NCBI GenBank assembly: GCA_964236105.1
Contig: CAXSBC010000006.1
Coordinates: 1 to 64,000 of the forward strand
DNA from: Lichenicola sp964236105
GTDB taxonomy: Bacteria; Pseudomonadota; Alphaproteobacteria; Acetobacterales; Acetobacteraceae
Direction: 5' to 3'
Length of the DNA stretch: 64,000 nt
Below are positions 40,810 to 49,397 of the stretch, piece by piece. The translations under genes were made by a program, and so were the position numbers. The notes under the pieces are model-generated. The model worked only from the letters and a program-made list of their open reading frames with translations, ran no database searches and was not told the origin of the DNA. Each line of letters opens with the position of its first letter. Position 1 is the stretch's first letter.

Positions 40810-43479
40810 ATGAGAATGATGAGTGCGGCCACCGTGCGCAGCCTGTTGATGCTGACCGCATGCCCGCTCGCCCTTGCCGCCGGAATGGGATCGGCCTCGG
40901 CCCAGACCGCAGCGCCGACACCAGCGGCGGCAACACCAGCCGCGACGACGGGCAAGACGCATCACCCTGCACGCAAGGCCGCCCGCCATGCCGCGAAGGC
41001 CGCATCCGGCAGCACGCAGCAGGCCGACGCTCGCACCACGGGCAGCGCGGCCGGCGTCAGGACGTCGGCGGTCGATCCCACCGCGATCCCCGCCTCGTCC
41101 GCGCCGACCGGGCTGAGCGACACCGGTGCCGGCATCGCCACGTCCGCCGCCGCGACCGGCGGCGAGACCATCATCGTCACCGGCACGCGCAACCTCAACA
41201 AGAAGGCGCGCGACAGCACCAGTCCGATCGACGTCATCTCCAACGCCGCACTCACCCGTTCCGGCCAGCCGAACCTCGCCGATCAGCTCACCCGCACCGA
41301 TCCCTCCGTGAACCTCCAGGCCGAAGGCCAGGACACCCAGGACCTGGTGAGCTCGATCCAGCTGCGCGGCCTCAGCGGCAACGACATCCTGGTGCTGATC
41401 GACGGCAAGCGCCGGCACGAGACCTCGAACATCTTCGCCGATGCCGGACCGCAGCAGGGCGCCACCCCGGTCGACATCAACATGATCCCGGCCGCCGCGA
41501 TCGACCATATCGAGGTGCTCCGCGACGGCGCCGCCGCGCAGTACGGCTCCGACGCGATCGCCGGCGTGGTCAACGTCATCCTCAAGAAGACCGACCATGG
41601 CGGCAGTGCTGCCGCCTTCACCGGCGCGAACGCCTATAGCGGCGACGGCTGGCAGTATCAGCTCGACACCGACAAGGGCGTGGCGTTCGGCAATGACGGC
41701 TACCTGCATCTCGGCGGCCAGATCTTCCACACCGACCATTTCGTGGCGCGCGCGGTCGATGATCGCGCGGCCGCCGGCGGCTTCCCGGCGAACTCAAACC
41801 AGATCAACGGGCTGCCGGAGGAGACCCGCGAGACGCTGAGCGTGGAGTTCGGCAAGACCCTGCTGCCCGACCTGTTCGGCGGCGTGCAGGGCTACGGGCT
41901 GATCACCTACGGCCACCGGCATGCCGAAGCGTACGAGAACTACCGGACCCCCACCAAGCTGCCCGAGGTCTACCCGGCCGGCTTCTCGCCGCTGGAAACC
42001 GACGAGGAGAACGATTATTCCGCCATCCTCGGGGTCAAGGCGGACGACTTCTTCGGCTTCCACGTCGACCTGAGCTCGACCTACGGCGCCGACCAGACCA
42101 ACATCGGCAACAAGCACACCGCCAACCCGACCTTGTATGCCGAGGGCGATCCGCAATACGGCTACCCGGTCGGCTTCACGCCGACCACCGTGCTGGCGCA
42201 GAGCCAGCGCAACGCGCAGTGGACCAACAATCTCGACTTCACCAAGCCCTTCACCGCGTTCGGCAAGTCGATGAACATCGCGTTCGGCGCCGAGGAGCGG
42301 TCCGAGCAGTTCACGCTGGGCGCCGGCAGCCCGGCCTCCTACGTGCTGGGCGGCACCCAGGGCTTCGCCGGGCTGCTGCCGGCCAATGCCGGCGACTTCT
42401 CGCGCAACGTCTGGGCGGCCTATGTCGATTACGATGTCCACCCGGTGCGCAAGCTGGATGTCGACGTCGCCGGCCGCTTCGAGCACTACACCGACTTCGG
42501 CAACACCTATAACGGCAAGATCTCGAGCCGCTACGACTTCACCAGCAGGTTCGCGATCCGCGGCACCATCAGCAACGGCTTCCGCGCGCCCACGCTGGCG
42601 GAGGAGAACTTCAGCTCGCTGAACGTCTCGCCCACCGGCGCCAGCGGCGATCTCGCGGTCAACTCCGCGGCCGCGAAGTCGATCGGCGCGGTGCCGCTGA
42701 AGCCCGAGCGCTCGACCAACGCCAGCGCCGGCTTCGTGCTGGAGCCGATCCGCAACCTGGCCATCACCGCCGACGTCTACCAGATCAACATCCGCGACCG
42801 CATCGTCGGCGCCGGCGGCGTGACCGGCCCGGACGCGCTCACCGCCATCGCCCTGACCGGCGCCACCCTGCCGCAGGGGATCCAGACCAACGACGTGTCG
42901 GCCTACTACTTCGCCAACGGCGCCAGCACCCGGACGCAGGGCCTCGACGTCAATGCGACGTACTTCACCGACTTCCGCCGTTACGGCACGGTGAACTGGA
43001 GTGCCGGCCTCGACCTCAACCGGACGCGCCTGCACCACAACGGCACCGACGCGTTCGGCAACCCGTTCCTGACCGCCCAGGGCGTCGGCTTCCTGACCAC
43101 CGCGAACCCGCGCTCCAAGATCATCCTCGATGCCTACTGGAAGCTCGGCAGGTTCGACGTCAACCTCCGCCAGACCCGCTTCGGCCAGACCACCAATGAC
43201 CTCACCTACGAGGATCAGGCGCCGGCGGCGCTGCAGTTCTCGGGCACGCAGTTCGCCGAGTTCAAGAACACGCCGCGCTGGCTGACCGACCTCGAGGTCG
43301 GCTACCAGATCGTGCCGCGCTGGCATATCGCGGTCGGGGCCAACAACGTCTTCGACATCCGCCCGCGGCGCACGCCAGCCGACCTCGCCTATCTCGGCGT
43401 CGAGTACTACGACCTCGATTCCAGCCAGGTGCCGATCAGCGGCGGCTTCTACTACGGCCGCCTCAATCTGACGTTCTGA
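40810..43479 (+). CDS. TonB-dependent outer-membrane receptor
   Basis: 889 aa. A signal peptide (cleavage near ASAQ, residue 32), then an unusual Ala/Thr/His-rich low-complexity stretch (33-115) before the plug. The plug begins ETIIVTGTRNLNKKARDSTS and includes IQLRGLSGNDILVLIDGKRR, DINMIPAAAIDHIEVLRDGA and AQYGSDAIAGVVNVILKK. The 22-strand barrel follows with the receptor signature NGFRAPTLAEENF, and the chain ends GRLNLTF with a terminal Phe. It imports a ligand across the outer membrane using TonB energy; the ligand is unknown. Divergent from the amine oxidase operon. The gene end overlaps the convergent transporter gene by 17 bp. Confidence 0.93.
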   Translation: MRMMSAATVRSLLMLTACPLALAAGMGSASAQTAAPTPAAATPAATTGKTHHPARKAARHAAKAASGSTQQADARTTGSAAGVRTSAVDPTAIPASSAPTGLSDTGAGIATSAAATGGETIIVTGTRNLNKKARDSTSPIDVISNAALTRSGQPNLADQLTRTDPSVNLQAEGQDTQDLVSSIQLRGLSGNDILVLIDGKRRHETSNIFADAGPQQGATPVDINMIPAAAIDHIEVLRDGAAAQYGSDAIAGVVNVILKKTDHGGSAAAFTGANAYSGDGWQYQLDTDKGVAFGNDGYLHLGGQIFHTDHFVARAVDDRAAAGGFPANSNQINGLPEETRETLSVEFGKTLLPDLFGGVQGYGLITYGHRHAEAYENYRTPTKLPEVYPAGFSPLETDEENDYSAILGVKADDFFGFHVDLSSTYGADQTNIGNKHTANPTLYAEGDPQYGYPVGFTPTTVLAQSQRNAQWTNNLDFTKPFTAFGKSMNIAFGAEERSEQFTLGAGSPASYVLGGTQGFAGLLPANAGDFSRNVWAAYVDYDVHPVRKLDVDVAGRFEHYTDFGNTYNGKISSRYDFTSRFAIRGTISNGFRAPTLAEENFSSLNVSPTGASGDLAVNSAAAKSIGAVPLKPERSTNASAGFVLEPIRNLAITADVYQINIRDRIVGAGGVTGPDALTAIALTGATLPQGIQTNDVSAYYFANGASTRTQGLDVNATYFTDFRRYGTVNWSAGLDLNRTRLHHNGTDAFGNPFLTAQGVGFLTTANPRSKIILDAYWKLGRFDVNLRQTRFGQTTNDLTYEDQAPAALQFSGTQFAEFKNTPRWLTDLEVGYQIVPRWHIAVGANNVFDIRPRRTPADLAYLGVEYYDLDSSQVPISGGFYYGRLNLTF

Positions 43480-44446
43480 TCGCCGCCGCCGGCTCGGCCC
43501 GCTGCGCATAGCGGCGGGCCAGCACCGCGCACACGAACAGCTGCAGCTGGTGGAAGATCATCAGCGGCAGCAGGATCTGGCCGACCAGGGCTGCCGGGAA
43601 CAGCACGTTCGCCATCGGCACGCCCGACGCCAGCGTCTTCTTCGAGCCGCAGAACACGATCGCGATCTCGTCCTCGCGCGAGAAGCCGAGCGCGCGGGCG
43701 CCATGCCGGGTCGCCAGCAGGATCACCGCCAGCAGCAGCGCGTCCACCAGCAGCACCAGCCCGAGCTGTGTTGCGGGCACCTTGTGCCACAGGCCCTGCA
43801 CCACCGCCTCGCTGAAGGCGGTGTAGACCACGATCAGCACCGAGCTGCGGTCGGTGAGGCTCAGCAGCCGCCTGTTGCTGAGCGCCCAGCCGCCGATCCA
43901 GGGCTGCAGCAGCTGGCCTGCCACGAACGGCAGCAGCAGCTGCAGCACGATGTCCAGCACGCTGCCGGCGGACACGCCGCCGTCATGGGCGCTGCCGACC
44001 AGCACGAGCCCGGTCAGCACCGGGGTGACGGCGATGCCGAGTAGGTTCGAGGCCGTCGCCGCGCACACCGCCGCCGGGATGTTGCCGCGCGCGATCGAGG
44101 TGAAGGCGATCGCGGACTGCACCGTGGAGGGCAGCACGCAGACGAACAGCACGCCGAGCCACAGGGTCGGCGTCAGCAGGCCGGGCAGCAGCGCATGCAG
44201 CCCAAGGCCCAGCAGCGGGAACAGCCCGAAGGTGCAGCACAGGATCGCCAGATGCAGCCGCCAGTGCACGAGGCCGGCCAGGATCGCCGACCGCGACAGC
44301 CGGGCGCCCTGCATGAAGAACATCACCGCGATCACCAGGATGGTCAGGCCATGGAGCAGCGGCACCGCCGTCCCGTGCGCCGGCAGCAGCGAGGCCAGCA
44401 GCACGACGGCGATCAGGGCGAGCAGGAACGGATCCGGCTTGAGCAT
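43463..44446 (-). CDS. SBF-like (bile acid:sodium symporter family) transporter
   Basis: About 327 aa with roughly nine or ten transmembrane helices. Typical motifs: HGLTILVIAVMFFMQGARLS, LPSTVQSAIAFTSIARGNIP, AAVCAATASNLLGIAVTPVL and the C-terminal IVFCGSKKTLASGVPMANVL. This matches the SBF-like branch containing human SLC10A7. The substrate is unknown. I prefer ATG 44446 (MLKPDPFLL), with GGAG just upstream; an in-frame start at 44512 would add 22 polar residues. The 3' end overlaps the receptor gene on the other strand. Confidence 0.85.
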   Translation of the reverse strand: MLKPDPFLLALIAVVLLASLLPAHGTAVPLLHGLTILVIAVMFFMQGARLSRSAILAGLVHWRLHLAILCCTFGLFPLLGLGLHALLPGLLTPTLWLGVLFVCVLPSTVQSAIAFTSIARGNIPAAVCAATASNLLGIAVTPVLTGLVLVGSAHDGGVSAGSVLDIVLQLLLPFVAGQLLQPWIGGWALSNRRLLSLTDRSSVLIVVYTAFSEAVVQGLWHKVPATQLGLVLLVDALLLAVILLATRHGARALGFSREDEIAIVFCGSKKTLASGVPMANVLFPAALVGQILLPLMIFHQLQLFVCAVLARRYAQRAEPAAAIRTSD

Positions 44447-44540
44447 GTCGCTCCGCGACGAGAGGGCGGACCGGCTGCCCGAGGCGGCCGGCAGGGGGGC
44501 GATTGCCACCATGCGGAGGCTGGGCCACCCTTATCCCCCG

Positions 44541-45476
44541 ATGACCCATCCCGCCATACCAGCCTTCATCGCATCGCTCGCCCTCTGTGTCGCGGCCCCG
44601 CCGATCGCGGCGGCCGCGTCGCCGCTCGACCTCGCCGGCAGCTGCGCCGTCGCCGGTGCCGCCAGCCTGCACGAGGCCGGCGGCCCGGGCACAGGCTTCG
44701 AGGCCACCCGGCTGGAGGTCACCGTGCCCGGCCTGTCGGCCCAGCCGTCGCCGTCGCTTCGCGCGGCCCGCCTGCATGCGACGGCGCAGGGTGCGCGCCT
44801 CCGCCCGGCGCAGCTCGAACAGGCGGCCACCGCGGCCGCGGCCGGGCTGCTGACCGCCCTGGCCGGACGTCGCGGCTCGCCCTGCCCGGACCGGGTTCTG
44901 GAGGACGCCGCCGCCCCGCTCGCTCAGGCGCTGCAGCAGGGCGGCCGCCTGGAGTTCGTCTGGCAGGACGTCGCGTTGCGCGCCGGTTCCGCGCGCTTCG
45001 GTGCCCGTCGCCTGTCGCTGCGCCTCGACGGCGCCGGCTCGACCGCGCACCTCGCCGCCCTGCTCGACGGCGCGGTCTCCAACGATCCCGCCGCCGCCCT
45101 GCTGCCCGAGACGCTCGCGGTGCATGCCTCGCTGCCGGCGGCCGAGCTGCCGGCGCTGCTGTCGGCGACCGGCGGCGGCGGCGCTGCGGTCGAGGTGACG
45201 ATCGACCAGGCCGATGCCAGGCGCGGCGACAGCACGCTCAGCGGCCAGGGCCGGGCCACCATCGCCGCCACGCCAGGAGCCGCCAGCGGCCAGGGACACA
45301 TCACCGCGCACGGCTTCGACGCGCTGCTCGATGCCGCGTCCGGCATGAGCCGTCTCCGCACCGCGCTGTTCCTGGCCAGGCTGGTCGCGCACCGCCAGGG
45401 CGATCAGGCGGACTGGGATCTCGTCTGGCAGGGCGGCACGCTGCTGGTCAACAACGTGCCGGTGCCGCTCAGGTAG
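44541..45476 (+). CDS. secreted hypothetical protein, possibly DUF2125-like
   Basis: 311 aa with a signal peptide (FIASLALCVAAPPIAAAAS). The mature chain repeats beta-strand-like stretches with many Ala/Leu: RLEVTVPGLSAQPSPSLRA, GGRLEFVWQDVALRAGSARF, GRATIAATPGAASGQGHITA and a terminal WDLVWQGGTLLVNNVPVPL. The layout resembles alphaproteobacterial DUF2125 proteins, but I cannot confirm it. An in-frame ATG at 44511 would add ten residues. Its start is divergent from the SBF-like gene; its end is 14 bp from the convergent mfd gene. Confidence 0.62.
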   Translation: MTHPAIPAFIASLALCVAAPPIAAAASPLDLAGSCAVAGAASLHEAGGPGTGFEATRLEVTVPGLSAQPSPSLRAARLHATAQGARLRPAQLEQAATAAAAGLLTALAGRRGSPCPDRVLEDAAAPLAQALQQGGRLEFVWQDVALRAGSARFGARRLSLRLDGAGSTAHLAALLDGAVSNDPAAALLPETLAVHASLPAAELPALLSATGGGGAAVEVTIDQADARRGDSTLSGQGRATIAATPGAASGQGHITAHGFDALLDAASGMSRLRTALFLARLVAHRQGDQADWDLVWQGGTLLVNNVPVPLR

Positions 45477-45490
45477 CGCTGCCCGGCCCG

Positions 45491-48400
45491 TCAGGCGGCC
45501 TTCGCCTGCTCCGCCAGCCGGTTCAGGGTGCCGACCACGTCGCGCGCCAGCGTGATGCGGGCGGCCGTGGTCATCTCCCGGGCGATGGCCAGCTTGTGGT
45601 CGGGACGCAGCCGCATGTCGCTGCCCTTGACGCCGATCCAGGCGATCAGGCCTGCCGGGTTGCGGAAGCTGTTGCCGCGGAACTGCACCACCATGCCCTT
45701 CGGCCCGGCCTCAAGCTTCTCGACCCCGGCCGACCGGCAGAGCCGCTTCAGCGTCACCACCTGCAGCAGGTTCTCCACCTCGTCCGGCAGCGGCCCGAAC
45801 CGGTCGACGAGCTCGGCCGCCATCGCCTCGGTCTCGGCATCTCCCGGCAGGGCGCCGATGCGGCGATACAGCCCGAGCCGCACCGGCAGGTCCGGCACGT
45901 AGGTCTCCGGGATCAGCACCGGCAGCCCGAGCACGATGTTGGGCGTCCAGTCCCGGTCCTCGGCCTTGCGGCGGCCCTTCTCGCGGCGAAGGTCCGACAC
46001 CGCATCCTCCAGCATCTGCTGATACAGCTCGATGCCGACCTCGCGGATATGGCCGGACTGCTCGTCGCCCAGCAGGTTGCCGGCACCACGCAGGTCGAGG
46101 TCGTGGGAGGCCAGCGTGAAGCCGGCGCCGAGCTGGTCGAGCGTCTGCATCACCTCGAGCCGCTTCTCCGCCGAGCCCGACAGGCGATGCTGCTGCGGCC
46201 AGGTGAGATAGGCATAGCCGCGCTGCTTGCCGCGCCCCACCCGGCCGCGCAGCTGATACAGCTGGCCGAGCCCGAACATGTCGGCGCGGTAGATCAGCAG
46301 CGTGTTCACCGCCGGCATGTCGAGGCCGCTCTCGACGATGTTGGTGGACAGCAGGATGTCGTACTTGCCGTCGCCGAACTCGGTCATCACCCGCTCGAGC
46401 TCGGTCGGGCTGAGGCGGCCGTGCGCCTGCACCAGGCGCGCGTCCGGCACGATCTCGCGCAGCCGCTCGCCCATGCGGTCGAGATCCTCGATGCGCGGCA
46501 CCACGCAGAACACCTGGCCGCCGCGGAACCGCTCGCGCTGCAGCGCCTCGCGGATCACCACCGAATCGAACGGCATGATGAAGGTGCGCACCGCCAGCCG
46601 GTCGGCCGGCGGCGTGGCGATCAGGCTCATCTCGCGCACGCCGGTCAGCGCCAGCTGCAGCGTGCGCGGGATCGGCGTCGCCGACAGCGTCAGCACGTGC
46701 ACGTCCTCGCGCAGCGCCTTCAGCTTCTCCTTGTGGGCGACGCCGAAATGCTGCTCCTCGTCGACGATCAGCAGGCCCAGATCGGCGAACTCGATGCCCT
46801 TGGCCAGCAGCGCGTGCGTGCCGACCACGATGTTGACCGTGCCGTCGGTGACGCCCTTCCTCACCACCGCCGCATCCCTGGCCGAGACCATGCGCGACAG
46901 CTGCTCGACGCGCACCGGCAGGCCGGCGAAGCGGGCGGCAAACGTGCGGGTATGCTGGCGCGCCAGCAGCGTGGTGGGCACCACCACCGCCACCTGCGAT
47001 CCCGACATCGCGGCCACGAACGCCGCCCGCAGCGCCACCTCGGTCTTGCCGAAGCCGACGTCGCCGCAGATCAGCCGGTCCATCGGCCGTCCCGCCGCCA
47101 TGTCCTCGAGCACGTCGGCGATCGCGCGCGACTGGTCCTCGGTCTCGACGAACGGGAAGCGGGCGCAGAACTCGTCCCAGGTGCCTTCCGCCGGCGCCAG
47201 CGACGGCGCCTCGCGCATCTGCCGCGCGGCCGCGGTGCGGATCAGCTCGCCCGCCATGTCGCGGATGCGCTGCTTCATCTTCGACTTGCGGGTCTGCCAG
47301 GACGCCCCGCCCAGCTTGTCGAGCGCCACGCCGTTCTGCTCGGAGCCGAACCGGCTCAGCAGTTCGATATTCTCCACCGGCAGGAACAGCTTCTCGTTGC
47401 CGTCATAGATCAGCCGCAGGCAGTCATGCGGTGCCGCCGCGATGGCGCCGCGCTCCAGGCCGCCGCGCTCGATGCCGACCGTCTCCAGCCCGTCATAGCG
47501 GCCGATGCCGTAATCCTGGTGCACCACCAGGTCGCCCTCGGCGATCTCGGTGGCTTCCGCGATGAACTGGTCGGCGCGCTTGCGACGGCGCGGCGGCCGC
47601 GAGATGCGCTCGCCGAGCAGGTCCTGCTCGGAGACGAGCGCCAGATCGTCGGCTACGAAGCCGCGCTCGATGCCCAGCGTCAGCAGCCCGACCCGCCCCG
47701 GCTTCAGCCGCGCGGTGGCCCGCCAATCGTCGACCGCCTCGACCTCCAGGCCGGCCTCGCGCAGCAGGGTGGCGATGCGCTCGCGCGAGCCGCGGGTCCA
47801 GGCGGTGACGAAGGCGCGGCGCTTCTGCCTGCCGGCCCAGTCCGCGACCTGGTCGCGCAGCATCTGGAACACCGTCTCGCGGCTTCCAGCCGGCAGGCTG
47901 CGCGCGAACATGATGCCCGGACGCCCGCCGGCATCGAAGCCCTCGGCGCCGTCGGGGCGGGCGAACGGGCTGAACGCCAGCACCGGCAGACGGGCCAGCA
48001 TGGCGTTCCAGCCGGCGCGGTCGAGATACAGCAGCCCGGGCGGCAGCGGCCGATACGGCACCTCGCCGTCGCGGGTCGGCTGGGTGCGCGCCTCCGCGTG
48101 GTCGGCGATCATCTCCAGCCGCCCCGCCAGCACCTCGTCCACCTGATGGTCCAGGCTGAGCGAGACGCCGGGCAGGTAGTCGAGCAGCGTCTCGAGCCGC
48201 GCGTGGAACAGCGCCACCCAGTGCTCGACGCCCGCATGGCGCCTCGCGTCCGACACGCTGTGATAGATCGGATCGTTCGCCGCCTCGGAACCGAACTGCT
48301 CGCGCCAGCCGGTGCGGAAGCGGCTGACGCTGTCCGCGTCGAACGAGATCTCCGACACCGGGCGCAGCACCAGCCGGTCGAGCTTGTCCGTCGAGCGCTG

Positions 48401-49009
48401 CGTGGCCGGATCGAAATGCCGGATGTTCTCGACCTCGTCGCCGAACAGGTCGAGCCGGATCGGCTCGGCCTCGCCGGAGGGGAAGATGTCGACGATGCCG
48501 CCGCGGGTGGCGAACTCGCCCGGCTCCATCACCGTGTCGGTGCGGCCGTAGCCGTTGGCCACCAGCACCTCCAGCAGGAACGCCACATCCAGGCTCTCGC
48601 CCGACTTCACCGTCAGCGACTGGCCGGCGAAGGCGTCGCGCGGCGGCACGCGCTGCACCAGCGCGTTGACCGTCGTCAGCACGATGCGCGGCGCGTCGGC
48701 CTTCTCCAGCAGCCGGGTCAGCGTCGCCACCCGTTCCGAGACGATCGCCGGGTTCGGCGACACCCGGTCGTAGGGCAGGCAGTCCCAGGCGGGAAAGCGC
48801 AGGATCTCCGCCTCCGGCCGCACGAAGGCGAGCAGGTCGGCGAGGCGCGCGAGCCCGGCATCGTCGCGCGCCACATGCAGCAGCGGCCCGTCATGCTCGC
48901 CGCCGAACGGCTTCTGCCGGCGCGCCAGCAGCAGCGCGTCGTAGCCGTCGGGCGCGCCCCAGACGGTGGTCACCGCGACGTCGGCCACGCCCGCGCCGTC
49001 GCCGCTCAT
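45491..49009 (-). CDS. mfd: transcription-repair coupling factor
   Basis: 1172-aa ATP-dependent translocase that removes RNA polymerase stalled at lesions and recruits UvrA. The UvrB-like N-terminal modules include EILRFPAWDCLPYDRVSPNP and VQRVPPRDAF. The RNA polymerase-interaction domain (around residue 500) has GDLVVHQDYGIGRYDGLE. The motor shows Walker A GDVGFGKTE (near 648) and VDEEQHFGVAHKEKLK (near 748), then the TRG region with LRGRVGRGKQRGYAYL, and a C-terminal D7 domain. ATG 49009 overlaps the SdhE stop (ATGA), so the two genes are coupled, a common alphaproteobacterial arrangement. Confidence 0.97.
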   Translation of the reverse strand: MSGDGAGVADVAVTTVWGAPDGYDALLLARRQKPFGGEHDGPLLHVARDDAGLARLADLLAFVRPEAEILRFPAWDCLPYDRVSPNPAIVSERVATLTRLLEKADAPRIVLTTVNALVQRVPPRDAFAGQSLTVKSGESLDVAFLLEVLVANGYGRTDTVMEPGEFATRGGIVDIFPSGEAEPIRLDLFGDEVENIRHFDPATQRSTDKLDRLVLRPVSEISFDADSVSRFRTGWREQFGSEAANDPIYHSVSDARRHAGVEHWVALFHARLETLLDYLPGVSLSLDHQVDEVLAGRLEMIADHAEARTQPTRDGEVPYRPLPPGLLYLDRAGWNAMLARLPVLAFSPFARPDGAEGFDAGGRPGIMFARSLPAGSRETVFQMLRDQVADWAGRQKRRAFVTAWTRGSRERIATLLREAGLEVEAVDDWRATARLKPGRVGLLTLGIERGFVADDLALVSEQDLLGERISRPPRRRKRADQFIAEATEIAEGDLVVHQDYGIGRYDGLETVGIERGGLERGAIAAAPHDCLRLIYDGNEKLFLPVENIELLSRFGSEQNGVALDKLGGASWQTRKSKMKQRIRDMAGELIRTAAARQMREAPSLAPAEGTWDEFCARFPFVETEDQSRAIADVLEDMAAGRPMDRLICGDVGFGKTEVALRAAFVAAMSGSQVAVVVPTTLLARQHTRTFAARFAGLPVRVEQLSRMVSARDAAVVRKGVTDGTVNIVVGTHALLAKGIEFADLGLLIVDEEQHFGVAHKEKLKALREDVHVLTLSATPIPRTLQLALTGVREMSLIATPPADRLAVRTFIMPFDSVVIREALQRERFRGGQVFCVVPRIEDLDRMGERLREIVPDARLVQAHGRLSPTELERVMTEFGDGKYDILLSTNIVESGLDMPAVNTLLIYRADMFGLGQLYQLRGRVGRGKQRGYAYLTWPQQHRLSGSAEKRLEVMQTLDQLGAGFTLASHDLDLRGAGNLLGDEQSGHIREVGIELYQQMLEDAVSDLRREKGRRKAEDRDWTPNIVLGLPVLIPETYVPDLPVRLGLYRRIGALPGDAETEAMAAELVDRFGPLPDEVENLLQVVTLKRLCRSAGVEKLEAGPKGMVVQFRGNSFRNPAGLIAWIGVKGSDMRLRPDHKLAIAREMTTAARITLARDVVGTLNRLAEQAKAA

Positions 49010-49341
49010 CGCTTCATGTCCGCGAACGGTCGCGCCCGTGCCGCCGCCAGCACCGCCTGCAGCATCGGCGTGTCGCACGCCGCCGGGACCGGCCGCCGGC
49101 CCATCAGCCAGTCGGCCAGGTCGATGTCGGGCAGCTCCATGAGCTCCTCGAGCGCGTCCAGCTCCTCGGCGCTGAAGGCCGCGATCCGCGGCGACACGAA
49201 GCCGCCGATCAGCAGGTCGGTCTCGTGGGTGCCGCGATGCGTCGCGCGGAACAGGATCCGCCGCCGCCTGGCGTCGAGAGGAACGGGATCGGGGACGGGT
49301 TCGATGGGGATGGCGTATGGTTCCATGGCGCGGGCTGTCAT
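49006..49341 (-). CDS. sdhE: FAD assembly factor SdhE (succinate dehydrogenase assembly factor 2 family)
   Basis: 111 aa. The family core is RRRRILFRATHRGTHETDLL with the RGxxE motif (RGTHE) needed for flavinylation of SdhA, followed by the acidic helix FSAEELDALEELMELPDIDL and DWLMGRRPVP. It assists covalent FAD attachment to succinate dehydrogenase in the cytoplasm. The starts at 49341 and 49326 (MEPYAIP) are both possible. Its stop overlaps the mfd start. The divergent recG begins 56 bp away. Confidence 0.9.
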   Translation of the reverse strand: MTARAMEPYAIPIEPVPDPVPLDARRRRILFRATHRGTHETDLLIGGFVSPRIAAFSAEELDALEELMELPDIDLADWLMGRRPVPAACDTPMLQAVLAAARARPFADMKR

Positions 49342-49397
49342 ATAGCCGCGCACCCCCGCCCTGTCAGCCCGTCGCTCCTGAAAGGCAGCCAATCCAG

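Noticed and set aside
44195..49345. A 1716-codon plus-strand open frame running through mfd and its neighbours
   Set aside because: It is antisense to mfd and sdhE, has Gln/Arg/His/Ala-biased nonsense composition and no domain motif; long shadow frames are expected at this GC content.
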